64,000 bases of DNA from Phallus indusiatus (taxonomy: Eukaryota; Basidiomycota; Agaricomycetes; Phallales; Phallaceae), in the NCBI GenBank assembly GCA_027605045.1, contig JAQFWX010000038.1, forward strand, positions 248,001 through 312,000. Reading direction: 5' to 3'. Positions 47,569 through 59,704 of the stretch are shown one piece after another (positions within the stretch are counted from its first letter, which is position 1; every line of letters begins with the position of its first letter). The notes below the pieces were generated by a model that was given only the letters and a program-made list of their open reading frames with translations, did not search any database and was not told where the DNA came from. The translations under genes were made by a program, and so were the position numbers.

Positions 47569-49854
47569 ATGAAAAAAGATACCATGTTCGAAACACCAAC
47601 ACCAACACTACCACCACTACCTGCTCAGCACTATATCCCACCACACCTCACACCATCCGAAATCCCACCATCTCTACACCATCTCACACCACAAGACCAA
47701 CACACATTTCTCCAAAACTCATTCGGCGCACACCGAACAATTCCATTCCCAGTCGTACACCACGCATTTGAATGGCATGCCCGTACACAGCCGGATACGA
47801 TATGCATCGAGCACGAAGCGTACGGGGATTATGTGACATATGGACAAGTGGAGAGTCTGTCTAATCGACTATCAAGACGAATCACAACGCTAGTGAGCGG
47901 TGCTAGATCTTCTAGAGCTACAGGAGGTGATGCCGATGATGTTAATGATGATGATGATGATGTGAGAATATGCATTCTCGCACGGAGAAGTGTCCATTTC
48001 GTCATCGCCATTCTCGCCGTCTTGAAATCCCGTGCGCAGTACGTTCCCATCGACGCTGCGACTGTCACCGATGAAGCTCTATCCCACATTATCCACGACT
48101 CTGAGCCTGGTATGGTCCTCGTCATGGAAGAATTCGAAGACAGACTTTTATATTTGAACGATAACGACGACAGCGTCTCCCCTTTAGTACCCGTGTTGTG
48201 TATTGAGCGTGCTGTTAGGGAGGACGAGGCGTTAGGTGCGGACGATTCTAAACCCGAGGATGAGACGACACCTGAAGATGGATGTTACGTTATTTATACG
48301 TCTGGTACAACGGGTGTACCCAAGGGTGTCGACGTACGACACATTGGCGTATCCAACGGTATGTTCCTCGCAAACACCACAGCATCTTGATCTCACCCGT
48401 TCTTCTTCTCTTTTCACAGTAATATGCGCACCACCAGGAAACGTCCACATGAAACCAGGCACCCGCGTCGCCCATCTACTCAACATCGCCTTCGACATGG
48501 GCGCCTGGGAAATCCTTTCGTCGCTGTACAACGGCTGCACCCTCTGTCTCCGCGGGAACACCTTCAAAGAATGGGTCCGCCTCCTCAAATCCGTGGAAGT
48601 TGTCATCTCTACACCGTCTATTCTGGCAAGACACGATCCAAAAGAGTATCAGAATATCAAGCATGTTATCGTCGGCGGGGAAGTGTGTCCTCAATGTACG
48701 TCTCTCCAAGCTGGCTGAGTCTTTTGGCGTGACTGATTGACGCCTTCTTCGCAGCACTGGCAGATTCATGGGGCTCGTACACCCAATTCAACAACTGCTG
48801 CGGTCCCACCGAAATATCAGTATGCAACACCATTCAACCGCACACACCTGGATACCCACTGAGCATCGGCACACCCATCCCCAACACTTCTGTATACATC
48901 CTATCTCAAGACTACGACCCAGATCCAGATCCAGACTCACATCCAGATTCGTCTACACTATCACTATCACCACCACCAGCACTTCCAATCGGTGAAACAG
49001 GATGCATGTGGGTCGGCGGAATAGGAGTCAGCAAGGGGTATCTCAATCTATCATCTAAAACACGCGAACGATATCACCCCGATCCATTCCGCCATTCCGA
49101 ACCTAATTCCGAACTAAGAATGATGATGTTCAACACGAACGATTTGGGACGATGGCGCGAAGACGGACAACTAGAACATTGCGGTCGTGCAGATGATCAA
49201 GTCAAAGTTAAAGGCGGATTCCGCGTCGAACTGGATGGAGTAGCGAGTGCGATGATGCGTTGTACCAAAATTGTGAGTCGCGCTGTTGCGTTGCTCGTGG
49301 ATGGTGCGTTGTGGGGATTTGTTGTCCGAAAGCCGGCGGAAGAGAGACAGTGTGGAGAGGATAGTGACAGTGATGAGGATGAGGAAGAGGAAGAGGAGGA
49401 CGAGATAGAACAAGTTGAGAAATGCACGAGAGAGGTGATGTCGTATTATGCTGTTCCGGAGCGGTGGATGATCATGGACGAATTCCCGATGACGAGGAAC
49501 GGTAAAGTCGACAAGAGAACATTGATCACTTTAGCCAGAGAGAAAGAAGAACAACACAAGCTCAACATCGGCCACAACAAGGGTGCCAGTGGAAATAGAA
49601 CGGTGGACTCGAGTTCAAGTTCAAGCTCAAGTTCAAGTTCAGCTTCTTCGACTTCTATCGCTAGTGTTTCGGGTCCTCCCACGCCCACCGCTGAATTAGA
49701 AGATCTCATCGACGCTACCACTATCAACATTGAAGATATACATCCGACTCTCGACATTGACATGGACATGGACATTATCGCAGCGAAAACAGCATCCATC
49801 ATTCCAGTTCCTATGACACAAACACAACCTCAACCTGTTTTCGCTCACTCATAA
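47569..49854 (+). CDS. Stand-alone NRPS-like adenylation protein
   Basis: AMP-forming enzyme predicted to activate a carboxylic or amino acid as an adenylate. Three exons, 47569-48358, 48420-48695 and 48755-49854, splice in frame for about 720 residues. Core motifs in order: YVIYTSGTTGVPKGVDV (A3), FDMGAWEIL (A4, with the Asp that usually binds the substrate amino group), NNCCGPTE (A5), NTNDLGRWREDGQLEHCGR (A7/A8), DDQVKVKGGFRVEL and MTRNGKVDKRTL (A10 Lys). There is no condensation, carrier or reductase domain; after A10 comes only a Ser run and a disordered tail. Acidic insertions (DVNDDDDDV; DSDSDEDEEEEEEDEIEQ) interrupt the domain surface. The N-terminus has FGAHRTIPFPVVHHAFEWHA, as at the start of NRPS A domains. 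It may work in trans with a carrier encoded elsewhere or as a CoA ligase-like enzyme. Confidence 0.85.
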
Positions 49855-50818
49855 ATTCATTATCAGGTGGCCCCACAATTACACTAGACTTTTTTCATTA
49901 TTATCTCATGCATACATATAAACTTTATCTAGCACAACACTATTTATTATTCACGAAGATGCTAGCTTCCCTCTCTCTATCTCAAATTGACTTATTTTCT
50001 TATTTGTTTCGCGTTGTTTTTTTCTTGGGTGTTAGGGACTGTTGACTTATCGTCGTCGTCGTTGTTGTTGTTGTTTCTTTTCTCATGTATGTACATATAT
50101 GAAATTTATCTCGGATTTTATAGAAATACATGTGGATTTTAAACAAGTTGTTTACTTTTAGGATTCTCGGCAGCGTATATTCCTTTCCGTTCCGAATGAA
50201 ACTCCGCGTTAGTTCCACCACCTGCCGATGTGCCGTCCTCTGCCGTCATCTCTTTTGCTCAACTCGATTCTATAACAAGAGCATCTTCTAAGAGAAAGAG
50301 CGTATCAAGAGATAGGAACGTGAATTACATTTGACCTTAGTTTTCATCAGAGTGGGATAAACGTGATTCTGACAGCGGTAGCGCGGAAAAACAGACTCAG
50401 CATATGTACATCTTGGACTATTCATTATAATAGTCTAAGACTTCCCATGCTCTACTGACCTTCGGCAAATCGGATAAATAGCCAAAGATGGGTCACGAAG
50501 GGGAGATTCAAGTTTGTTTGAGAAATGCCTTAAAATAGTCTTGAATGAATTGGTGAGCAAATTTAGAAAATATCGTCGTGTACACCAAGATGGAAAGTGC
50601 TATCAATACACAGACTAGGTTGATATTTCAACATAAGAATTCCGTTAAAAATTGGATTGGTTTACTCTATTTTTTTTTTCCTTTTGTCTCTTGGACGCGG
50701 GAGGTCTGGCTTGATTTTCATTTAGGAAAACGACTTGGTGCGCTTTGGAAATTTCCGATACAATGCACTGAGCGTATTTTGATAAAATAACAGTGTATAA
50801 AGCTATCTCTTGTTCTTA
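49855..50818. other. convergent intergenic between adenylation gene and GH3 gene
   Basis: Holds the two convergent 3' ends. A GTT/GTC trinucleotide run is present at 50050-50075. No gene supported. Confidence 0.4.
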
Positions 50819-53800
50819 TTACGCAACTAGGGTTCCCTGTAAGTGGATATTTCTCGACGAACTTCCAACATAAACGGTGAACGCTCCTTTTGGTATAACC
50901 CACTTTTGTTCAAACACGTTCCTATTGAAAAATTGCATTTTAGAACTCGTCCATTAAAAATAGAACATCGTCCACCACTGAGACCCGACTCACCAGTAGC
51001 TTATGTCCTTATTTCTAAGCGTAACCTGAATGTTCGCAGTTTGCCCACGCTCGATGAAAGTCCGGTCAAAGCCTCTCAACACACGAGGTGGCTCCTGCGC
51101 CTCAGGAGGAAAGCCAAGGTACACCTGACTGACTTCATTACCATCAACGTCACCGGTATTCGTAATGGTGTATGCGATCGTAAATGCGGTGTCGTATAAA
51201 GACGCAGGGCCGCCTGGGTTGGTGCCGATGGTGTCCGGCGTTGCACTTGGTATTGTTGCGTTGGTACTGTTTGTGCCGTGGCTGGGAGTAGTAATATTTG
51301 AAGGTATTGAGGTGGGTAAAGTTGCGTTCGCGGTAGAAACTGCTGTAACAGTAGCGTTCTGGGCTGATGGAGATGAACCCGAAACCGCAGGAGTGCTGAT
51401 GGCGGTGAGAGAAAAACCGATAGTGTCATGGTTAACTTGTGTTGATGATACCATGGCGGATGGAGAACTCGATAAGTTGACAGAAGTAGGCGAAACAATG
51501 GTGACATCACGTTTAGTCTTGGATGGTCCTTCGGATCGGATATTCAGTCCACTATAGGCAAACGTGGTATAACTCAATCCGAAGCCGAATTCGAATCGAG
51601 GTGTAATATTTTTCGCGTCGAAATGCCTGAAAAGAAACAGATCGATCAATATGAATCAAATCGACATAGCATATACGTAAGTGGGTTTACAAACCTGTAG
51701 TCAATATCTACGCCTTCTGAGTATACTATTTGGGGTGTAGCCTCGTCGCTTGTGTACAAAATACTCGCCCCATAATCAGATGGTTGCTTTGCAATTGTAT
51801 AAGGCAATCGTCCACTGGGATTCACATTTCCAAACAAGACGTCCACAAGACCGTTACCAGACTCTTGACCAGACAGTCCCGCGTGTACAACAGCAGTGAC
51901 ATTAGGATTCTCAATCCAAGCTTCCAAGATGACAGCCCCAACGAAGTTAGTTACGACGATAGTGTTTGAACAAACCTCCGCCGTTACTTGTATTAGGGTA
52001 TCACCAGCGTGCCAAGTCGTCAAGTTCGCTCTGTCTCCAAAGTTGTCAGTGATGTTGATATAACCTATCAAAAAGTTGAATAGTCGGTATCATGATAATT
52101 ATGTTTAACCGAACCTTCTCCAGAGTCTGCGTTCACGAAAACAAGACACGTGTCTGCCAAGGAACCAATTGTCTGCGCCTGGTCGTAATTCCCATCGTCG
52201 AGCATTCCTTCAATAACTACCGTAGGATCTGCAGAATGAACAAAGTTTTGAATGGCAGACAACGGATCAACGAGGTATGGGAACTAAATATTTGAATTTC
52301 AGCTCCATCTCATAAGAGGAGAGAAAGATTGATTTATATGCCTACGTTTGCTGTTCCAGATCCCCAGCCCATCGCCAGGTTGCCTTGATCACAGCCACGA
52401 CTACAAAATGAAAGTAAATATGTAATACATGGAAGATATTTTCGTCGAGCTTACTCCTGGCATCCATTAGGACCGTCAGGGTTCGGGCCGGCATCGTTAC
52501 CGATGATGGCGACGCCTATCTCACGTGCAAAAAGGATCATTGGAAAGAAGATTTGAGTAAGAGTAGAAATAAGCGTACGCTTTAATTTATTCACGTTCAA
52601 TGGTAGGGTATTATTTTGATTCTTCAGCAGCACAACGCTCGCAGCACCTATCTCACGTATCAGTTTGTAATGGTCGCCTTGCGCACTGGGTGAAAAAATT
52701 AGTAATAATCCCAGTTATTATGAATATACCTACTTGACGTGCTCATTAATTAGTTCTCCTTGAGAATTGAACGTTTCTTCTGTTAGCTGATCGAAATTGA
52801 CGGCTGGATAGTTCTGATCTTGGCCCATTTTGAAAAACGACTATCAAGTCTCGTCAGTTTCATTCAATAGAAGGACAGGGCTTCTCTCACAGTCATTGTC
52901 CGTGTAACCATATCATCGACTCTTGATTCCGGTACGCTACCGTTTTTAACGGCTTCAAGTAATGCAGCCCCCCAGAAGGAATTAGTCGTAGTGACAGGGT
53001 CGAAGGATTGTGGGCCTAAGCCGTAAGCCACGAAGCCAGGCATATTCAGATCCAAACCAGCCAACGCAGGCTAAAAAAATGCATGTTTGTTTTGAAGTCC
53101 CAATCTAACCCACAAATAAACCCCGTCTCGCACCTGAACACCGTTGATAGTCGCAGTCCAATCACTCATTATAGTGCCCTGAAAGTCGAGTTCTTCTTTG
53201 ACCAGTCCATTTAAAACCTTGCTATTTTGACAAGCTTGCGTTTGGTTGATTTTGTTATATGAACACCTATGGATGTACGCTCAACAATGATATAATCTGA
53301 AATGATGAAAGTTACTAACATGATAGCACCAAGACCAACGGCAATAGACTCTCCGAAGGGCCAAAGATAGACCTCATGCATGGTCTTGTCGTCGATATCT
53401 GAGCTGTAGGTTTGCGGAGAGGTTGATCCACCTCGGAAGTGTTCTTGCTCATTGCCAATTAAATGTTTGGCGGTAGCGATTACTCGCTGACTCTGCATGC
53501 CTTGGACTGTTTGAGCTGCAGCAACACCAGCTAGAAAAGGGTCTCCTCCGAAACCCTCCCAATTTCGACCAGCTGCCGGAGCGCGACCCATGTTCATCAT
53601 TGGACCAAGAGCGAAGTTGACGCCTTTGAGCATGTGCTCGTTTCCCATCCCCTGGCCGCGTTGAAGCATCAAATTCTTGTCCCAGGTTGAAGCGACATTG
53701 ATGCCGGTTGGACTGTTAAACGAAGCGAATCAGAGGAAGCGAACGGATCATGCTGAACGACTCGCTGGTGGACTTACAAGGCAGAAACAAAATCAGTAAA

Positions 53801-54298
53801 ACGAACGCCAAGAGGTGAATCTTCGAAACATAATCCTGGGAAACCAATACGAGGGACGCGCTATGGGAACAATAAAGATTTTATGTAAGTGATAAAGATG
53901 AAGGAACTTGCTATGCGCAAAAATATAAAATTCATCACTTACACCAGTATTACCAACGCATCTGTCTTCAACACCAGTACCAGTCGTGAGATTAATTTTC
54001 TCCTCAAGGGTAAGTTGGGACACGAAACTACGGGCTTTCGCAACGGCATTGGCCCAGTCGCCATTTCCTGCCACTGGTCTAGCTGGAATAACCTATAAAA
54101 GGCAATTGGTCAAGTTATTAATACTAGTTTTTCTGATGAACAAGAAAACAGTGAACGTACGACGGGTGATTCCCACTCTTCAAAACCGGGAGGTGCCTGG
54201 TCTGGTATACCGGTTATAACATCGGCGAATGTGGATGTTAAAAGAGATAGCGCAATTGAAAGAAAGATAAACGGCCGATAGGCCGACAGTCCATGCAT
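50819..54298 (-). CDS. Secreted GH3 beta-glucosidase
   Basis: Extracellular glycoside hydrolase family 3 enzyme releasing glucose from cello-oligosaccharides. It starts at the ATG at 54298 with a signal peptide (MHGLSAYRPFIFLSIALSLL). Domain 1 shows LTLEEKINLTTG, a PRIGFPGLCFEDSPLGVRF-type segment, NFALGPMMNMGRAPAAGRNW, KHLIGNEQEHFR, and the nucleophile Asp in TIMSDWTATINGVQ followed by AGLDLNMPG. Domain 2 includes the glycine-rich YGASILYTSDEATPQI region. The C-terminal fibronectin-III-like domain (FEFGFGLSYTTFAYSGL, then TITNTGDVDGNEVSQVYLGF, PPRVLRGFDRT) ends after an intron with YWNVFEQKWVIPKGAFTVYV and a stop at 50819. About 130 Ser/Thr/Asn-rich residues are inserted between two strands of that domain. 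Many short introns, all in-frame where checked (for example a split Met before CSYNKINQTQAC). Confidence 0.92.
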
Positions 54299-55949
54299 TT
54301 GAATCTGGGGAGACAGCCGAGTATACTGGCAAAGGATCAATGCGAACGACGAGTGTTGTTTGCATAACGAAAGGAGCAGTATTTATTCTAATCAAGACGA
54401 CAATGCCTCTCCAAAAAAAAAGTCGGAAATGAGAGAAGACCCTGCAATATGGTTCGTTCGGTAGTTCTTCTTGTGACGCCTTTGGGCATCGTGATATTCT
54501 TCTGTCACATGCATTCCAAAAGCGAAGACCAAAATGTGGAGCACGAGTGAGGATTTCCCGTTCGGCTTGAATATGAGATAAATATGGAAGTATTTTGTGC
54601 TAAGCCACATGCTATGCTGGTTTGTTTTTACTTACAAAGTTGTTTCTGGATGGTCATGTTGAAGCTCTTCTGACCAAGGAATCGCCGACCTTGCTCATTA
54701 TATATCTTCCTTGCCAGCACATCACGGTCAATGCATCTCTTCAGAATCCATTAAGATCGCGCGTGATGCAGTGAACACAAGGAGTCGGTCAAGCTGACGT
54801 CGTAGCTAACAAAACCTGGTTATGGCTTTTGAGTAAAGTTCAATCATCCTTGGCAAAATATGTTCTCTCACGTGAATCAATCAGCTGACCGCATTCTTCT
54901 TTGACGAGAGTGTGGATAATAGTAGCGCGTTCGAATGGTCGCAATCGAGCTCAGGCCTCTCGGAGTATCGGTTGTATTCCCCGCTTTGAGGTTTTATGGG
55001 TTCCTCAAGAAACCGCCCTCTCGACGGGTCTTATGTATTTTCAAACCCAATAGGCTTTATGACTCTCGAAACTCATGCTGAGCGTTTTTTGACTCTTAAC
55101 GACCATGTGTTAGCAACTCGGGATGCGCCTCGATAAATGAGTTGAATAGGCATAACATGATGAAACGCGCAATCGTATTCTTCTCCGCGGTAGATTCACC
55201 TTTGGAAAAATATGTGGCGTTAGCAAGTGGTGATGAGATAAAAATCCCTCGGTTCTGAAGGTAAATTGAACAAACTGTGAGCTCAGGTTCATCAGGTTCA
55301 TCGGCAATGCGAAGGACGCGCTCCAGGATCAACTTTTGAACAAACGACCCTGTTTTAGCAGCTCATAGCAGGATCGGAATATGTATATGAGCGTCCCAGA
55401 AGTTCGAATATGTCCGCAAGTGGATGAGGTCGAAACGTAGCGCTTCACCGGAACAAGATGCCGAGCATTGTCACATGTCACACTACGGCTGCTCTCAGCT
55501 TCGAAGATGTTCGGGGCGAAAACGTACGGATTAACCTTACTCGTCTTATCGCTGTTCCAACTATATATAGACACTAGCGCGAGATACTATAGGCTCTATG
55601 TACAGGTCAGCTACCTTCAGAAGGCGCTCATGTGCGTCATTGCGGATTAACTCGAGATTCTATACCGGATGGTCACGGAATTGACACGGATTTTGTTCGT
55701 GAATCGTGGATTGCGCATTCTCCTGATTTAATTGAAGAAAAGAGACAAAAAGTTTGGGAAGAGGATTATCACGGGACAGATTCAGCACAGAGTAAGTTTG
55801 TACCATTGTTAATAGATATCTTTCATTTTTTAGAGTGACGTTTATTTCAAGCAAGAATTAATGAAAGGTATGTATTTACGTAGCGGAATAGTAAGAGTCT
55901 GACACTACAACGTCGATTTACTGCGTTTTGCAAACTTTCCACTGCATCA
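54299..55949. other. intergenic upstream of GH3 gene
   Basis: Short frames only. A 68-codon frame at 55632-55838 (plus; RESWIAHSPDLIEEKRQK) and minus frames at 55096-55574 look somewhat protein-like but lack a family match and consistent splicing. No gene is asserted. Confidence 0.3.
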
Positions 55950-56555
55950 TCACAGTTCCGGAGTGCTCGGAATGAACGGCTCAGCCAGCGGACTCAAATC
56001 GCTTGAGACTTTGAGTGGAGAAGGAGAAAACCACTTGGGTAATTTGTACTTGGTAGGATCCGAAGTTAGAGAATGCTCTGAAGACCATTCTTGTCTCGGT
56101 GGCGTACGAGGTTCCCATCCAGGTTGAGCCGAATACAACGAGCTGGGTGAGGCATTCGCACTGTGATCCGCAGATTGACTTTCCTGGGTGAGGCTTCCAG
56201 AGTTTGATGGGCAGGATTCAGCATTATCTACATATTTCTTTGGATTCCGTTTCCTCTCCTCCCAGTCCTTCTTCCATTTGGCGCGTAAGGCATCTATTCG
56301 GTTTTCTTGAGGAGGTGGACTGTCCTGAATTTTTTCAGGGGTAGGGATTAATTTGCTCGAAGGCGGAACACGGACCCCATCTGAAACGCGAGGTAAGTAC
56401 GACAGAGAGGACTTTGCGTTTTTTTTTTGTTTGAACTCACGCGTATGTGGAATAAATACTAATTTCAATGGCCCGTACCTGTAGTCCGAGGGAACCCAAA
56501 TATATTCCCCAGAAACTTGATTGCTCTTTGGAAGGGGTGAAGGCGTATTGTACAT
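55950..56555 (-). CDS. Pro/Ser-rich hypothetical protein
   Basis: Starts at the ATG at 56555. The N-terminus (GEYIWVPSDYRYGPLKLVF) is followed by an intron of about 60 nt (gtgagttc...tttcag, near 56390-56440) that joins IPHT to GVRVPPSS in frame; the frame is also open without splicing. A charged helix (ENRIDALRAKWKKDWEERKR) and a Ser/Pro-rich tail (PPRQEWSSEHS, LPKWFSPSPL) follow. No domain was recognised. Composition suggests a disordered intracellular protein. Confidence 0.5.
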   Translation of the reverse strand: MYNTPSPLPKSNQVSGEYIWVPSDYRYGPLKLVFIPHTREFKQKKNAKSSLSYLPRVSDGVRVPPSSKLIPTPEKIQDSPPPQENRIDALRAKWKKDWEERKRNPKKYVDNAESCPSNSGSLTQESQSADHSANASPSSLYSAQPGWEPRTPPRQEWSSEHSLTSDPTKYKLPKWFSPSPLKVSSDLSPLAEPFIPSTPEL

Positions 56556-59074
56556 GTTATTTTATGAGAGTGAGAAAAAGGATTTAGTGAGCGAGGAGTG
56601 GGTTGTAAGAATGAAATGTATGTAGGTCGATGGTTTTGGTAAATAAGACCTCGTTCTTTTTATAATTATTTCCATTATTTGGATCGCGGACACCTTTCAG
56701 GTGGACGCGTCCGAAGAAACCAAACAACCAAAAATACAAAGGGCCAGACGACTTGGACGCGGTGTTTATGCGTCGGTACGTGAGACGTCCTCCAGTCCAG
56801 GTATCTAAAGTTACAACACTTACTAGGTCCAGTACATAAACATATGCAATTTCTTAGGGAACAAATGAAATATTGGAAGGATCAAACGAATGTCGAGGTC
56901 AATCAAGGTGGGTCCTGGTGGCCTCCATTGGGAGACACGCAATGACAATTGAATATGATCGGAGCACTTGACTCTAATTTACACACGTCTTCATACATAA
57001 TAAGATTGAATCCTATTTCCACCTTGATGAAAAGGTGTACACAAAACGCTATTCAGATTCCCTCGCATATTTCTGAGAAATTGAATAAGGCTGATGATTG
57101 AACTCGGCAGTCTTACTTAAACCTCATTGTCTAAGTAAGATAGTATTTGACGGAGACGTTGAAATACAGTTAATCACCATATACTGTGATTCCCTGATTT
57201 CAATCATAATAACGCATACATATATACCTTCTTCTCATGTCTTGCCGGAATAACATACCACCACACAGGAGTACGTGTTTATTGATAGAGTGTGCCATCG
57301 ATATCAATACTGTAACCAACTCATATTATACATGAGGGTTGAACAAAACATGACAAAATTTTCATTACCACTCTTTATGTATATGAATAACGAGGCTTCT
57401 GGACTTTCTCTGAGTCTGCTTCCATTTTGTCTTGAAGGCTTCGTGAACAGTCGAGCGTTATTTCATGAATATAACTAAAATCACTCATTGTAATAATCTA
57501 TCCTCTTACTGATATTACACCTCCGAACTCGAACATACTAATAACAATTTAGGTGAGTACCATAAATATTTATGCCGTGTTTTGGGATGTCTAGAGAATG
57601 AAATCATTCAAGAAAATGAGATCACTCTTTCTTTCTATACAAATACACACTCAATCCCTCTGATTTCTATCCAATATGGATACGTTCGACATCGGAACTA
57701 GTTATGTAATACTACTATGTAGTGCTCAGGCTATGTAGAGTAGATAGTTTTTCCCAATTTCTGAGACGCATAATCCATTTGATGTGATCCTCAGACGAGT
57801 ACGAGCCCTTTTCCTTCACGAGTCTCTTGTACTTCTCAGTGCGTCCAAATGAGTTTGATCAACTCTATTATCGCTGATTCGGTACCGGTACGGTGTACCG
57901 AGAGAACGGCTCAACAGCCCGTGTGACGCGGCATGACAAAAGTTAAGTTGGTGACATATACAATCCTTTGTTCTGCTTTCCTTTGTCGCTCGACTCGCTC
58001 TGCGAGTCCTCTTGAGTATAAAATGCCGTTTCATTCCCATTTATGACATGCGCGCATGGTGAACGTTTGAACTCTCTTGAACATCCAGCAAGGTTGTCTT
58101 TCCTTTGACGCAAACTCGTTATTCGTCTGTCATGCATGTGATGGTTCGTGGAGAATCGAGATCTGGATGCAGTGGTAAGCCGAGTTCTTAGTCTTCCCAT
58201 CGTTTTGTGTTTTTCTCCAATATTGACCTTGACGTGTCCCAGTGCTCCTCTTTTACTTCTCCTGATGCATTATATCGCGATCAATATCCCTATCCTAGTT
58301 GGCGTGGTAGGCCAGTCGTTAAGGCGAGACATTTTAGAAAATATTATCAGTGTGATGGCGTTGTCGGTCTGCGTTTCCTACGGATCATCTTATAAAGAAA
58401 CAATCGGCTGATGTAGATGGATTTTGTCCACCACGTCTTCAAGTTGCTTTCCTCCCTTTTCCTATCTTCCACGTAGCCCACCAATCAACTCTCTACTTCT
58501 TGTTTATTGTCTCACAATCCATTCAACCGTGGTATCTCGCTCCTGGGTCGATTCTTCTCGTTTTTCTTGATCGACTATTTCTGCTTGAATATTTTCCGGC
58601 CAGAAGCTCCGCCGGACTCTTCCGTAATTGACATCTTTAAATCATGGGTCCAAGTCCATAGCCTCCGTACGTGATTAAGCTCATCATCGTTTGTTTTTGA
58701 TTGCCTTAATTTATGGCTTTGATTTACACAGATCACCGTTTTCTTCGTTGTATACCTCGTTAGAAATCGATGGGAGTAGATTAAATATGTGGTACCGAGC
58801 TCATCTGGTGTCGCGCAAGAACTAATGAATATTTCCATTTATAGGTATACATCTCGTTGGCCTCAAAGTCCGAAATGCCCTCAACGAATTATGACTTCGT
58901 CGAGACGGTATACCGGAAAAGACTCACGCTTCATACTTTACAAAGATTTAAAGGTATACCGATATTAATTGATGACCAGTTATAAAACAACAACCGAAAG
59001 CACATATCATGAGGCGTATATACGTCACAGAAATTGATTGGGGTACGCAAATTTCTTATTCTAACTGGTAAAGA
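56556..59074. other. intergenic, nothing recognised
   Basis: About 2.5 kb with only short frames. No RNA gene, repeat or domain seen. Confidence 0.35.
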
Positions 59075-59704
59075 TTAGAACGCCGGGACAGGCTTCCTAT
59101 GGATACGATGTATCGGCCTGAAACTCATCGTCAGGTTGCCGTCATAATCGGGTTTTCCATCCTGATTTTCAGTCTCCGAGATCTGAGGAGCGGAAAGATT
59201 GCCATGATCGATCGACTCCCGCGCGTTATGCTGTGTAGAATGATGGAATAAGGCAGAGTTTCATGGGATCAAAAAGAGACAGAAACTCACATTTTCGCTT
59301 TCTTCCCAGGCTGCCTCCACATATTTCACCCAGTCGTCAAGGGAACTTTGACGACGCAGTATGGGAAGTTTGAGGAAGTCAATTTCGTGTCCGACAGCTG
59401 TGGAAATTTCGGATGATTTTTTTCCAAGTCCTTGGTACGAAATTCGCACTTCCCCGTTGGATGTATGTGGTGTGCGCTCGGCCGTAGATGAAACTATCTC
59501 GAAATTTACTCCTCGCACACGTACAACGTCTCCGGGGCGATAATAAGTTCCTGGTGATTGCTTGACGCTTCTTATTTTCTTGATAAATGTAGTAACACTA
59601 CGAATGTTCTTTGAGGTCGGAGCGTCATTTAAAGAGATGCTCCGTGAGAGCCTGAGACGTTTGTGTGAGTGGTTGGAATGTTTTACTTGATGTAATATAT
59701 GCAT
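59075..59704 (-). CDS. Small hypothetical protein, BAH-like start
   Basis: Two exons (59704-59291 and about 59229-59075) separated by an intron gtgagt...ctacacag, in phase 0, give about 190 residues. The N-terminus is basic (KRLRLSRSISLN). The middle reads YYRPGDVVRVRGVNFEIVSS, a beta-rich segment of the kind seen where BAH/Tudor-like barrels begin. An amphipathic SLDDWVKYVEAAWEESEN helix follows. The second exon ends with FRPIHRIHRKPVPAF. No family is certain. Confidence 0.5.

Noticed and set aside
49171..49802. Minus-strand open frames rich in Ser and Glu/Leu
   Set aside because: Shadows of the acidic and Ser tracts in the adenylation gene.
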